Of a stretch of 64,000 nucleotides of DNA, positions 22,669 through 30,730 are shown piece after piece. The DNA is from Sulfopaludibacter sp035606355 (GTDB lineage Bacteria > Acidobacteriota > Terriglobia > Bryobacterales > Bryobacteraceae). The notes under the pieces were generated by a model. It ran no database searches and was not told the DNA's origin. It was given only the letters and a program-made list of their open reading frames with translations. The stretch covers positions 8,867 to 72,866 of the forward strand of contig DATNFO010000075.1 of the NCBI GenBank assembly GCA_035606355.1, given 5' to 3'. Numbering within the stretch: the stretch's first letter is position 1; the number at the start of each line of letters is the position of its first letter. A program made the translations under genes and the position numbers.

Positions 22669-24509
22669 TTGCCCTCCTGTTTGACGATCTCATCGGTGAC
22701 GGTGCGCGCATCCAGCGGCAAACCGCCGTAATAGCGGACGCTGCGCAGCTTGGCGAGCAGCTCCACCGGATATTCCAGGCGCATCAGCCCGAGCAGTTGG
22801 GCATCGCGGTTCTGGTCGACGACGTAGACACGGTCATGGCGGCGAATGAAGTCGGCCAGGTGCGGAGTGAAGGGATAGGCCTTCAGCCGCAGATAGCTGG
22901 CTTCAATATCGTATTCGGCTCTCAACTGGTCCACGCTTTCCCGAACGGCGTAGTCGCTGGTGCCGATAGCAACGAAGCCGATCTTCGCCTTCCCGTTGAT
23001 ATTGACTACCGGCTCGGGAACGTGGCTGCGCATGACCTCAAACTTGTGCGCGAGGCGGTCCATGTTGTTGATGTAATCGTCTTCGCGCTCGGTGTATTGG
23101 GCCTTGTCGTTGTGGCCGCTGCCACGCGTAAAATAAGCGGCTTTTTCGTGGCGCGTGCCCGGGAGCGTACGGTAGCCGACGCCATCGCCATCCACATCTT
23201 TGTAGCGCGCAAAACCACCGAGCTTCTGCAGATCTTCGGCGTCCAGCACCTTGCCGCGATTGATGGGCTTGGTGGGGTACGCAAATGGATCCGCCATCCA
23301 GTTGTTCATGCCGAGATCCAGGTCCGTCATGACGAAGACGGGGGTCTGGAACTTCTCGGCGAACTCGAAGGCTTCCATGGAAAGCGTGAAGCACTCCTCG
23401 GGCGAGCACGGGAAGAACAGCGGATGCTTGGTATCGCCGTGGGAGAGGAAGGCGGTGGTGAGCAGGTCGCCCTGCTGCGTGCGGGTGGGCAGACCGGTGG
23501 ACGGCCCCACGCGCTCCACGTCAAAGACGACCGTCGGGATTTCCGCGTAATAGCCGAGCCCGATGAATTCGCTCATGAGCGAGATGCCGGGACCGGCAGT
23601 AGCGGTCATGGACCGGGCGCCGGCCCATCCGCCTCCGAGAGCCATCCCGATGCTGGCGAGTTCATCTTCCGCCTGGACGATCGCGTAAGTAGCTTTGCCC
23701 GTTTCCGGGTCCATGCGGAAGCGGCGCATATAGCCGATGAGGCTTTCGACGAGCGAGGACGATGGCGTAATGGGATACCACGTGACAACAGTGACACCGG
23801 CGAACATGGCGCCCAGCGCGCACGCGGAATTGCCATCAATGATGATCTTGCCGGCCGTGGCGTTCATACGCTCGACGCGGAACGGATCGGATTTTTTGAG
23901 ATTCGCGGAGGCGAAATCGTAGCCTGCCTGGGCGGCCCCCCAGTTCAGGTCGGCGGCTTTGGCTTTCTTTTTGCCGAACTGTTTGACGAGGGCTTTGCGC
24001 ACCTCGGTCATATCGATATCGAGAAGTTGGGCCACGACCCCGTCGTAGATCATGTTGCGCACGAGCTTGCGCAGCTTCGCCTCGGGACACACCGGTCCGA
24101 CGAGCTTGTCGAAGGGGACTGGATAAAAGTGCAAATCGTTGCGCAGTTCGCTGAGCTTCAGCGGCTCATCGTAGACGACGGCAGCGCCGGCATCCAGCTT
24201 CATGACATCTTCGCGCGCAGTCTCCGGGTTCATGGCGACCAGAAAATCGATCTCCTTGCGGCGACCGATGTATCCGTGCTTGCTGGCGCGGATGGTAAAC
24301 CAGGTCGGCAGGCCGGCGATATTGGACGGGAACATATTTTTTCCCGACACCGGAATACCCATCTGGAACAGCGATCGCATGAGGACGGTATTGGCGGTCT
24401 GGCTGCCTGAACCGTTGACGGTGGCGACTTGAATGCTGAAGTCGTTGACTACCGAATGAATGGCCTCGCGGGATACCGGTTCGGCCGGGGATACCTCTAA
24501 TGTAGACAT
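22665..24509 (-). CDS. korA: 2-oxoacid:ferredoxin oxidoreductase, fused gamma-alpha subunit
   Basis: A 614-residue subunit with the gamma domain at the N terminus (about residues 25-195, GSGSQTANTVLMRSLFQMG) and the alpha domain after it (GNSACALGAMFAGVTVVTWY, PITPSSSLVES, and the VFDVERVGPSTGLPTRTQQG loop near 340). This fusion is the usual KorA form. It acts with KorB in the TCA-cycle step from 2-oxoglutarate to succinyl-CoA using ferredoxin. The two genes form an operon with a perfect TATAAT box upstream and a terminator after korB. Confidence 0.9.
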   Translation of the reverse strand: MSTLEVSPAEPVSREAIHSVVNDFSIQVATVNGSGSQTANTVLMRSLFQMGIPVSGKNMFPSNIAGLPTWFTIRASKHGYIGRRKEIDFLVAMNPETAREDVMKLDAGAAVVYDEPLKLSELRNDLHFYPVPFDKLVGPVCPEAKLRKLVRNMIYDGVVAQLLDIDMTEVRKALVKQFGKKKAKAADLNWGAAQAGYDFASANLKKSDPFRVERMNATAGKIIIDGNSACALGAMFAGVTVVTWYPITPSSSLVESLIGYMRRFRMDPETGKATYAIVQAEDELASIGMALGGGWAGARSMTATAGPGISLMSEFIGLGYYAEIPTVVFDVERVGPSTGLPTRTQQGDLLTTAFLSHGDTKHPLFFPCSPEECFTLSMEAFEFAEKFQTPVFVMTDLDLGMNNWMADPFAYPTKPINRGKVLDAEDLQKLGGFARYKDVDGDGVGYRTLPGTRHEKAAYFTRGSGHNDKAQYTEREDDYINNMDRLAHKFEVMRSHVPEPVVNINGKAKIGFVAIGTSDYAVRESVDQLRAEYDIEASYLRLKAYPFTPHLADFIRRHDRVYVVDQNRDAQLLGLMRLEYPVELLAKLRSVRYYGGLPLDARTVTDEIVKQEGK

Positions 24510-24560
24510 CGGTAAGGTTTCCTTAGTTGGGGAGTGTGGCCCTGAACACGATCGGTACTG

Positions 24561-24566
24561 ATTATA
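24561..24566 (-). promoter_or_regulatory. -10 box of the korAB promoter
   Basis: A perfect TATAAT on the minus strand, 51 bases before the korA start, so the leader would be about 45 bases and contain AAGGAAA near the start codon. No recognisable -35 sequence lies 16-18 bases upstream. Confidence 0.45.
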
Positions 24567-24732
24567 TAGGAAGTACGGAAAGGCGGCGTGCTGGGGTGTC
24601 TAACAGCTCAGGGCGCTTGCTCCACCACGATAATTTCAGGATAGCAGGGGAATGAGGAGGGTGGCTCAATTCAAGTTTGGAGCGTGAGGAAAACAAGAGT
24701 AGTTGCGCTGGCTCTCCGCCATTGCAGGATGT

Positions 24733-24772
24733 GTTTCGCGGGTGCCGGATTGGCACCGAAGCGCCGCGAAAC
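24733..24772. other. Branched palindrome in the korA upstream spacer
   Basis: GTTTCGCG (24733-24740) pairs with CGCGAAAC (24765-24772), enclosing a second stem GGTGCC/GGCACC (24741-24746 with 24752-24757) around a five-base loop. With the 11-base hairpin at 24812-24845 this makes a gene-free stretch (24567-24874, about 300 bases) unusually rich in secondary structure. It could be a structured small RNA or a dispersed palindromic repeat; neither can be decided here. Confidence 0.5.
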
Positions 24773-24811
24773 GCCGGGAAGCGACCGCAGGGCCACGGAA
24801 TAGCTCTGCGA

Positions 24812-24845
24812 ATAGAGAGGGCCGCCGAAGGGTAGCCCTCTCTAT
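24812..24845 (-). terminator. Hairpin downstream of the small membrane protein gene, probable terminator
   Basis: ATAGAGAGGGC (24812-24822) pairs perfectly with GCCCTCTCTAT (24835-24845) around a 12-base loop. It begins about 30 bases after the stop of the leftward small gene at 24875. No clear T-run follows in that direction, though a CCGTTTTG follows on the other strand. Confidence 0.5.
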
Positions 24846-24874
24846 CCGTTTTGAATACAGCCTGTCTGCGATCG

Positions 24875-25078
24875 TTATTCTACGGCTTTCCAGAGAGTGA
24901 TTCCCCAGAGGGCGGCGCCTAGCAAGCCAAACCCTACGAGCACCTTGATCGTGAGAATGGCATTTTCGGCGAAGGTGAGCTTACGCGGCGCGGGCGATTC
25001 GGTTGTGCCCACAACTTCCGCTACGGCTGAACACGCTTCGCCCTGCCGCCCGGTCTCGATTTCTTTTTGAATATTCAT
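24875..25078 (-). CDS. Small single-pass membrane protein, unknown function
   Basis: A 67-residue protein. The first 35 residues are polar, and the C-terminal half contains one hydrophobic helix (ILTIKVLVGFGLLGAALWGI, about residues 43-62). AGGAGA lies nine bases before the ATG at 25078, an excellent ribosome-binding site, and a hairpin follows the stop. It stands alone between korA and the metal transporter. No family is recognised. Confidence 0.6.
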   Translation of the reverse strand: MNIQKEIETGRQGEACSAVAEVVGTTESPAPRKLTFAENAILTIKVLVGFGLLGAALWGITLWKAVE

Positions 25079-25176
25079 TATGCAATCTCCTGTTTCGGTT
25101 CGCTGTAATTTCGTCTGCGCAGATAGACCGGTGCAACACACCGGCAAGCGGCGCAGTCTTGTGGAAAGTGGCGTTG

Positions 25177-25536
25177 TTACGAGATTGCGACTGGAGGTGA
25201 ACGCCCGCTATGCGCCTGCGAAGCCCGCCGGGATTGCGGCCGAGCGTTTTCGCCGCGTCTTAGCAACCGTCCGCGGTCCGAAGCTGGACCACGAAGGGGA
25301 ACAAGAGTGTAAGGCGAGTCGATGGCGGTACGCTGCCTTGGATGATCGAATCGCGGACTGCCCGGGTTCACCAGGATTGTTGGCGACGGACCAGCAATGG
25401 CTGATAATTGGACGGACGGATCGCATTGTTCATCCGGGATGCCAGTCGACAGCAGGGGAGCGCAAACGGAGGCGGCGAGGGCAACGCAAAGCAACGCGCG
25501 CCGGCTCGACGCACGAATTTTAATTGCTGCCGTCAT
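25177..25536 (-). CDS. Possible small secreted protein (weak)
   Basis: A 119-codon reading frame beginning MTAAIKIRASSRRALLCVAL, with a plausible signal peptide: a basic n-region, hydrophobic ALLCVALAASVCAP, then polar sequence. The rest is low in recognisable structure and rich in Arg, Pro and Ser, as in chance frames of GC-rich DNA. The ribosome-binding site is weak. The stretch 25079-25617 holds no other candidate, so it is either this gene or non-coding. Confidence 0.25.
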   Translation of the reverse strand: MTAAIKIRASSRRALLCVALAASVCAPLLSTGIPDEQCDPSVQLSAIAGPSPTILVNPGSPRFDHPRQRTAIDSPYTLVPLRGPASDRGRLLRRGENARPQSRRASQAHSGRSPPVAIS

Positions 25537-25617
25537 ACCTATTCCCAGACTAGCAAACGGAACGGAATTCATCTTGCTCCCGCTATTCCGACGTGCTGCA
25601 AAAGCAGATCAAGCGCC

Positions 25618-26904
25618 TCAGCTGAATAAGCTGCTCCAAACCAGGACCACCGTAAGCGCGATCATGACTACGCTCGTCCCTCCTGCTACGACATTTGCCG
25701 TGGCAGAATTCTTGTACTTCCCCATCAGCGCCGTCTTGTTGACCAGCAGAAGCATGAACGTCAGCACAAAGGGCAGAAGGATTCCATTAGCCACCTGAGA
25801 AACAAGAATCACCTGGAGCAATGGGAGCCGCGGAATGAGCACGAATCCCGCACCGAAAACGATCAGCGCAGTGTAGAGGCCGTAAAAGATTCGCGCTTCA
25901 TTGAAGCGCCGATCGATTCCAGACTCGAAGCCGAGCCCTTCGCAGATGTTGTACGTAGTCGCCAGCGGCAAAATGGCGGCGGACATCAGCGATGCGTTAA
26001 TCAGCCCAACCCCGAATAATAGAGCGGCGAAGTGGCCAGCGAACGGAGCCAGGGCCTTGGCCGCTTCGGCAACGTCCGAGATGTCTCGATGGTTCGAGCC
26101 ATAAATGGTTGCCGCACAGGCAACGACGATGAAGAATGCAATCACATCCGTCACGACACAGCCCAAAATGACGTCGATCCGGCACAGGTTGAGGTTTTTT
26201 TGAGATATCCCCTTTTCGACCACGGACGCCTGCAAATAGAACTGCATCCATGGAGTGATCGTCGTTCCGATCAAGCCGACAATCATGGCGATGTATTCCG
26301 GTTGATGGCTGAATTGAGGGACGAGCGTGCTGTCGAGCGCCAGTTTCCAATCTGGATGGGCTAAAAACGCGGACACGGGATAGGCGAAATAGATCAAGGA
26401 GAGCAACAGCAGCATGCGTTCAACGTGTTTGTATGAGCCGCGGACGACAACGGCCCAAACCAACGCCGCCCCGACAGGGACAGATGCGTACTTACTGATC
26501 CCGAACATGCCAAGGCCCGACGCGAGTCCCGCAAATTCGGCGGCGATATTTCCGAGGTCCGCCAACCCAAGAACGGCCATCGTGAAAAACGTCATCCGAA
26601 GACCGAATTCTTCACGAATGAGATCGGAAAGGCCCTTCCCTGTGACAGCGCCCATGCGCGCGGCCATTTCCTGGACCACGATCAGAGCGATAGTCGTGGG
26701 GATGAGTGTCCACAGCAGGTTGTAGCCATATTTTGCGCCAGCCTGTGAATACGTGAGGATCCCGCCCGGATCGTTATCGACGTTAGCTGTGACAAATCCA
26801 GGACCGAGTACCGCAAGGAACGCTACCAGGCGATAGGAAAGGATGCGTAGCGGAGATGCCGCCAAGCGGCGCCGAAGATGCCTAGGCTCATTGTGCGCTC
26901 TCAT
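25618..26904 (-). CDS. NRAMP (SLC11)-family divalent metal transporter with atypical metal site
   Basis: A 428-residue membrane protein with about eleven transmembrane helices and the family layout. In helix 1 the metal-site motif reads NDPGG (residues 44-48) instead of the usual DPGN. In helix 6 TITPWMQ (215-221) replaces the A-x-x-MPH motif, so the metal-selecting Met is absent. Such substitutions are known in NRAMP-related magnesium transporters and other non-manganese clades, so the substrate may be Mg2+ rather than Mn2+ or Fe2+; this is inference. The ATG at 26904 is preferred to an upstream TTG at 26967. A short peptide gene precedes it by 165 bases. Confidence 0.8.
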   Translation of the reverse strand: MRAHNEPRHLRRRLAASPLRILSYRLVAFLAVLGPGFVTANVDNDPGGILTYSQAGAKYGYNLLWTLIPTTIALIVVQEMAARMGAVTGKGLSDLIREEFGLRMTFFTMAVLGLADLGNIAAEFAGLASGLGMFGISKYASVPVGAALVWAVVVRGSYKHVERMLLLLSLIYFAYPVSAFLAHPDWKLALDSTLVPQFSHQPEYIAMIVGLIGTTITPWMQFYLQASVVEKGISQKNLNLCRIDVILGCVVTDVIAFFIVVACAATIYGSNHRDISDVAEAAKALAPFAGHFAALLFGVGLINASLMSAAILPLATTYNICEGLGFESGIDRRFNEARIFYGLYTALIVFGAGFVLIPRLPLLQVILVSQVANGILLPFVLTFMLLLVNKTALMGKYKNSATANVVAGGTSVVMIALTVVLVWSSLFS

Positions 26905-27069
26905 GTTGTTTATGCCATGGACCAAAGGCCATCGGAGAAATTGCGGACGGGAATGGCGCTCCAACAAGGGCGCGGATTCGACACACTGCGGGCCAGGTCC
27001 GGATGTGTCGGATTAAGATCCACGGCCAGCCATCACTGGCACTTCTGATCGTGACGAAGAGTTCGTGGA

Positions 27070-27147
27070 CTAATCGGTAGGGCAGAGATTCGGAGGTTCC
27101 GCCGATTCGCCCTGATCGTCGCGCGGAGTTCCGCAGCCGTCAGTCAT
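27070..27147 (-). CDS. Probable 25-residue peptide gene upstream of the NRAMP gene
   Basis: A 25-codon frame beginning MTDGCGTPRDDQGES and ending NLCPTD, preceded by AAAGGAGGGCC with AGGAGG eight bases before the ATG, one of the best Shine-Dalgarno sites in the window. The peptide is acidic, Pro-rich, has two Cys and no hydrophobic segment. It could be a leader peptide controlling the downstream transporter, or an independent small protein. The evidence is the ribosome-binding site and the start position only. Confidence 0.45.
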   Translation of the reverse strand: MTDGCGTPRDDQGESAEPPNLCPTD

Positions 27148-27287
27148 CGTGGCCCTCCTTTTCTCTTGAATTTGGCATCGCGAGGTGGACGCCTCTCTCA
27201 GCGTACACCTGCTCCCGATGGGTTGTAAATGTCGAATATTTCCGGGAACGTAGAGCAAGCTGACGAGACCTTCGCGCGATGCGGCTC

Positions 27288-27674
27288 TCACCCCACCTTA
27301 CTCGCGCGCACGCCGCTCCACTGTTCGGCCACCACGATCGAATTCGCCGGATTGCGCGGATCGTACTTCACCGACACTGGACCGATCGCCGCCAGATCCA
27401 CCGGCAACAACTCCTTCAACGTGGAAATATCCTGCGTGGCAGTGTACTCGACTCCGCGCACAGCGTACGAGTAGATCAGCAGGTCTTCGCGGACGTCCGC
27501 GAGCGTCGCGTCGCTAATCTTGCCGGTCTGCACCAGGACGGTGCGGCGCTGGCGCTCCCGTTCCTGCGGCGAAATGCGCGACTGCTTCCACGCCCGGTAG
27601 CCCATGATAGAGACCAGGACAAGCAGAACAATCGCCAGCGCAATGGTAACGGTTTCCGCAGCCGAAAACGGCAT
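27288..27674 (-). CDS. DUF3592-like membrane-anchored protein
   Basis: A 128-residue protein. MPFSAAETVTIALAIVLLVL gives one N-terminal membrane helix. After a basic linker comes a beta-rich domain with GVEYTATQDIS and VSVKYDPRNPANSIV, the pattern of DUF3592 proteins. Function unknown. It is 17 bases downstream of the aldolase stop (27691) and so probably in the same leftward transcript. The ATG at 27674 is chosen because the membrane helix begins there. Confidence 0.65.
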   Translation of the reverse strand: MPFSAAETVTIALAIVLLVLVSIMGYRAWKQSRISPQERERQRRTVLVQTGKISDATLADVREDLLIYSYAVRGVEYTATQDISTLKELLPVDLAAIGPVSVKYDPRNPANSIVVAEQWSGVRASKVG

Positions 27675-27690
27675 CACTACTGTTAGTGTA

Positions 27691-28353
27691 TTACCGACCC
27701 GCGGGCGTTTCCTGGAACGTCTTGTTCCAATCCTTGAGGAACTGCTCCAACCCGCGATCGGTGAGCGGGTGATTGAACAGCATATCCAGGACCTTGAACG
27801 GCATGGTACCGATGTCGGCACCGGCTTCCGCGGATTCGATGACGTGAACCGGCGAGCGCAGCGACGCAGCGAGCACCTGCGTTTTGAAACTGTAGTTTTG
27901 ATAAATAAGGACGATCTGGCGAATCAGGTCCATGCCGATTCCGCCGATGTCGTCGATACGGCCCACGAACGGACTGATGATGTAGGCGCCGGCTTTCGCG
28001 GCAAGCAGCGCCTGTCCGGCGCTGAAACACAGCGTGACATTCACGCGAATGCCTTCCTTCGAGAGGGCGGAACAAGCCACGATGCCGTCGCGCGTAAGCG
28101 GCACTTTCACCACTACATTCTTGTGAATTTTCGAGAGGTTTCGGCCCTCGGAAATCATCGTCTTGGAATCCGTGGCCACCACCTCGGCGCTGATATCGCC
28201 GTCGATGATGGAACAGATCTCGCGAATGTGCTCTTCGATCGGGCGGCCTTCCTTGGCGATGAGAGACGGGTTTGTGGTTACCCCGTCCACGATGCCCCAT
28301 GCGGCGCCTTTGCGCAACTCGTCGAGATTGGCCGTGTCCAAGAAGAATTTCAC
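27691..28353 (-). CDS. Fructose-6-phosphate aldolase / short transaldolase
   Basis: A 220-residue class I aldolase of the TalC/FSA type, which forms a Schiff base on a lysine to transfer or cleave dihydroxyacetone units from sugar phosphates. Visible motifs are VKFFLDTANLDELRKG at the start, VVKVPLTRDGI with the catalytic Lys, VNVTLCFSAGQALLAAKAGA and SPFVGRIDDIGG. The start is a GTG at 28353 with GGAGGG eight bases upstream. Whether it acts as transaldolase or aldolase cannot be settled from sequence. It diverges from miaB. Confidence 0.88.
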   Translation of the reverse strand: MKFFLDTANLDELRKGAAWGIVDGVTTNPSLIAKEGRPIEEHIREICSIIDGDISAEVVATDSKTMISEGRNLSKIHKNVVVKVPLTRDGIVACSALSKEGIRVNVTLCFSAGQALLAAKAGAYIISPFVGRIDDIGGIGMDLIRQIVLIYQNYSFKTQVLAASLRSPVHVIESAEAGADIGTMPFKVLDMLFNHPLTDRGLEQFLKDWNKTFQETPAGR

Positions 28354-28431
28354 GCGTTTACCCTCCGGGGATTGCTTCCCTGAGTGTAGCAAAGCCGCGG
28401 CGTCCGGAGCCTTCCTGCGGATGGGTACAAT

Positions 28432-29769
28432 ATGAAGATAGTGTCCGGGAAAACCTTCTACATCGAAACATTCGGCTGCCAGATGAACGTGCACGACTCC
28501 GAAAAAGTGATCGGCACGCTGCTGGAGCAAGGCTACGCGCAAGTGGATGAGCCGGAGAATGCCGGACTCGTGCTATACAACACATGCAGCATTCGCGATA
28601 AGGCCGAACAGAAGGTCTTCAACCGGCTGCAGAACTTTAAGCGCGATGCCGGCAAGGGCAAGATCTTCGGCGTGCTCGGCTGCGTAGCGCAGCAGGAAGG
28701 CGAGAAGATTTTCGACCGCGCGCCGCATGTAAGCCTGGTCTGCGGGTCGGCGAGCTATCCCAAATTCGGCGAATTGCTGGTGCAACTCGAAGCCGGAGAG
28801 CGCCGCGTCACCGGCCTGAGCCTGGACACCGAAGAGACGTTCGATACGCCGTTCACGCGCCGCGACAATCCGCACCGCGCCTACATCACCATCATTGAAG
28901 GCTGCGATAAGAGCTGCGCGTATTGCGTGGTGCCGTTCACACGCGGCCCGGAGCGCAGCCGCACCGCCGAGAGCGTCATCGCCGAGGCTCGCCGGCTGGC
29001 CGAGCAGGGCTACACCGAGATTCAGTTGCTCGGCCAAAACGTCAACAGCTACCGCGACCCGTCTCCCGCCGGCTGGGACTTCGCCACGCTGCTGGCGCGC
29101 GTCGCCGAGGTTGAGGGCATCCGCCGCGTTCGCTACACGACGAGCCATCCGCGCGATTTCGTCAAGGAAATCGTGGACGCGATGGACAGCAATGAGGTGC
29201 TGTGCGATCATGTGCACCTGCCCGTGCAGTCGGGGTCGACGAAAGTGCTCGCGGCTATGGACCGGCTGTACACGCGCGACGAGTACATGCGGCGCATCGA
29301 CTGGCTGAAGTCGGCGAAGCGGAATTATTCGCTCACCACGGACATCATCGTCGGCTTCCCCGGCGAAACCGACGAGGATTTCCAGCTGACGTTGGATCTG
29401 CTGGAGGAAGTGCAGTACGATTCGCTCTTCAGCTTCAAGTATTCGCCGCGACCGAACACGGCAGCCATCGCCATGCAGGACGCCATTGCGGAAGACGAAA
29501 AGCAGCGGCGCCTTTTGACGCTGCAGGAAAAGCAGCGCAGCATCCAGATCCGCCGCAACGCGGAGCTGATCGGCTCCATTCAGGAAGTCCTGGTGGAGGG
29601 CCGCAACCACGCTCTCGCGCAATGGATCGGCAGGACTTCGAGCAATCGGACGTTGAACTTCACGCACGAAACAGTCGGCGGCGACTCGCTGATCGGGCAG
29701 TATCTCCCCGTACGGGTGACGCGTTCGGGACCCAACAGTTTAGTGGGTCAAAGCGCATCTGTGGTGTAA
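28432..29769 (+). CDS. miaB: tRNA-2-methylthio-N6-isopentenyladenosine synthase MiaB
   Basis: A 445-residue radical SAM methylthiotransferase that adds a methylthio group to i6A37 of tRNA. The N-terminal cluster cysteines are C16 (FGCQMN), C52 (NTCSIRDKAEQ) and C84 (LGCVAQ). The radical SAM triad is C158, C162 and C165 (EGCDKSCAYCVVPFTRGPER), and a TRAM domain ends the protein. The CSIRDKAEQK and CVVPFTRG motifs point to MiaB rather than RimO. A TACAAT box abuts the ATG, so initiation might instead be at a GTG at 28441. It is followed by the DUF151 nuclease gene. Confidence 0.92.
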   Translation: MKIVSGKTFYIETFGCQMNVHDSEKVIGTLLEQGYAQVDEPENAGLVLYNTCSIRDKAEQKVFNRLQNFKRDAGKGKIFGVLGCVAQQEGEKIFDRAPHVSLVCGSASYPKFGELLVQLEAGERRVTGLSLDTEETFDTPFTRRDNPHRAYITIIEGCDKSCAYCVVPFTRGPERSRTAESVIAEARRLAEQGYTEIQLLGQNVNSYRDPSPAGWDFATLLARVAEVEGIRRVRYTTSHPRDFVKEIVDAMDSNEVLCDHVHLPVQSGSTKVLAAMDRLYTRDEYMRRIDWLKSAKRNYSLTTDIIVGFPGETDEDFQLTLDLLEEVQYDSLFSFKYSPRPNTAAIAMQDAIAEDEKQRRLLTLQEKQRSIQIRRNAELIGSIQEVLVEGRNHALAQWIGRTSSNRTLNFTHETVGGDSLIGQYLPVRVTRSGPNSLVGQSASVV

Positions 29770-29789
29770 TTAAAAACAGGGAGGACGTC

Positions 29790-30278
29790 ATGGAAGTCGA
29801 AATGAAGATTCGTGGGCTCATGATGGATCCCGTCACCAACATGCCCATCGTCATTCTGAAAGACGTGGGTGGAAACAGCGTGCTTCCCATCTGGGTGGGC
29901 GTGTACGAAGCAAACGCGATTGCCCTCGAAATCGAGAAAGTTTCGACTCCGCGTCCCATGACGCACGATCTAATCAAGACCCTGCTTCTGGGCCTCGGCA
30001 CGGCGCTGCGCAAAGTGGTGGTGAGCGAACTGAAGGACGACACATTTTACGCCGTAATCTGGCTGGACCGCGATGGCGAGCTCATCAGCGTGGACTCGCG
30101 GCCGAGCGACGCGCTGGCGCTGGCACTGCGGCTTGACTGCCCGATTTACGTCGAAGAGGCCGTGCTGAAGAGCTCGAGCAAGCTGACCGACGCGGCGGAC
30201 AAGGTCAACAACAACGAAGAACTGCGGCGCTGGCTGGAGGGTCTCAACGATGAGGACCTCGGCCGCTATAAAATGTGA
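29790..30278 (+). CDS. Bifunctional nuclease family protein (DUF151)
   Basis: A 162-residue protein with MKIRGLMMDPVTNMPIVILK, LPIWVGVYEANAIALEIE and SRPSDALALALRLDCPIYVEE, the DUF151 hallmark. Some members are reported DNase/RNases; others serve regulatory roles. GGGAGG lies seven bases before the ATG at 29790. It follows miaB by 20 bases and overlaps the next gene by GTGA, so the three probably form one transcript. Confidence 0.85.
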   Translation: MEVEMKIRGLMMDPVTNMPIVILKDVGGNSVLPIWVGVYEANAIALEIEKVSTPRPMTHDLIKTLLLGLGTALRKVVVSELKDDTFYAVIWLDRDGELISVDSRPSDALALALRLDCPIYVEEAVLKSSSKLTDAADKVNNNEELRRWLEGLNDEDLGRYKM

Positions 30279-30562
30279 GCTCCGACGTTTCGGCGCGGCT
30301 CGCCGCCGTGGGAATCCAGTTACTGGCTGAAGCAAAGGAATACCGGCTGTTCGGCCGCGAGAACTGTGCGGCGTTCATGCACGGTGACAACGCCGGCAGT
30401 TCAGGCCTGATGACGGAACACGGTTTGGCGTTTCTGGTGTGGCGCGGCGAGTTGCCGTTTCTCTCAGCCAAGGGGATGGAGGTGCCGGCGTCGGCCGGGC
30501 AGGTGGAGACGCTCCGGCAATTTTCCGAGGATTTGAAGCGCGCGCTGGAGCCGCGGCCGTGA
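30275..30562 (+). CDS. Hypothetical protein coupled to the DUF151 gene
   Basis: A 95-residue protein starting at GTG within GTGA (30275-30278). It has an alpha/beta look with a central GLAFLVWRGELPFLSAKG; no family is recognised. Its last codons (EPRP then TGA) coincide with a degenerate copy of the repeat whose palindrome lies just downstream at 30619-30716, so the C terminus may have been altered by that element. Confidence 0.6.
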   Translation: MSSDVSARLAAVGIQLLAEAKEYRLFGRENCAAFMHGDNAGSSGLMTEHGLAFLVWRGELPFLSAKGMEVPASAGQVETLRQFSEDLKRALEPRP

Positions 30563-30618
30563 GGGATCGGTGAAAAAATCGAGTTGCTTTTACGCCGGCT
30601 TCAAAACGCATCCGAATT

Positions 30619-30716
30619 CCCGGCACCGTTTACCGCTCCCTTACGGTCACGGCTCCGTAAGTGCTGTATGCTGCAAACGGAGCCGCGACCGTGAGGGAGC
30701 GGTAAACGCCGCCGGG
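30619..30716. repeat. 98-base near-perfect palindrome before tyrS, with a third partial copy at 30547-30574
   Basis: The arms 30619-30658 and 30677-30716 are inverted repeats of 40 bases with about four mismatches, separated by an 18-base loop. The 31-base core has only two differences. A single arm-like copy (25 of 28 bases identical to 30679-30706) lies at 30547-30574 and overlaps the end of the preceding gene. Multiple copies in one place suggest a dispersed palindromic element (REP- or MITE-like) rather than a simple terminator; no T-run follows. Confidence 0.75.
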
Positions 30717-30730
30717 TAACGAATTTTGCA

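Noticed and set aside
22797..24410. 537-codon plus-strand frame opposite korA
   Set aside because: It mirrors a clear KorA gene and has no recognisable motif.
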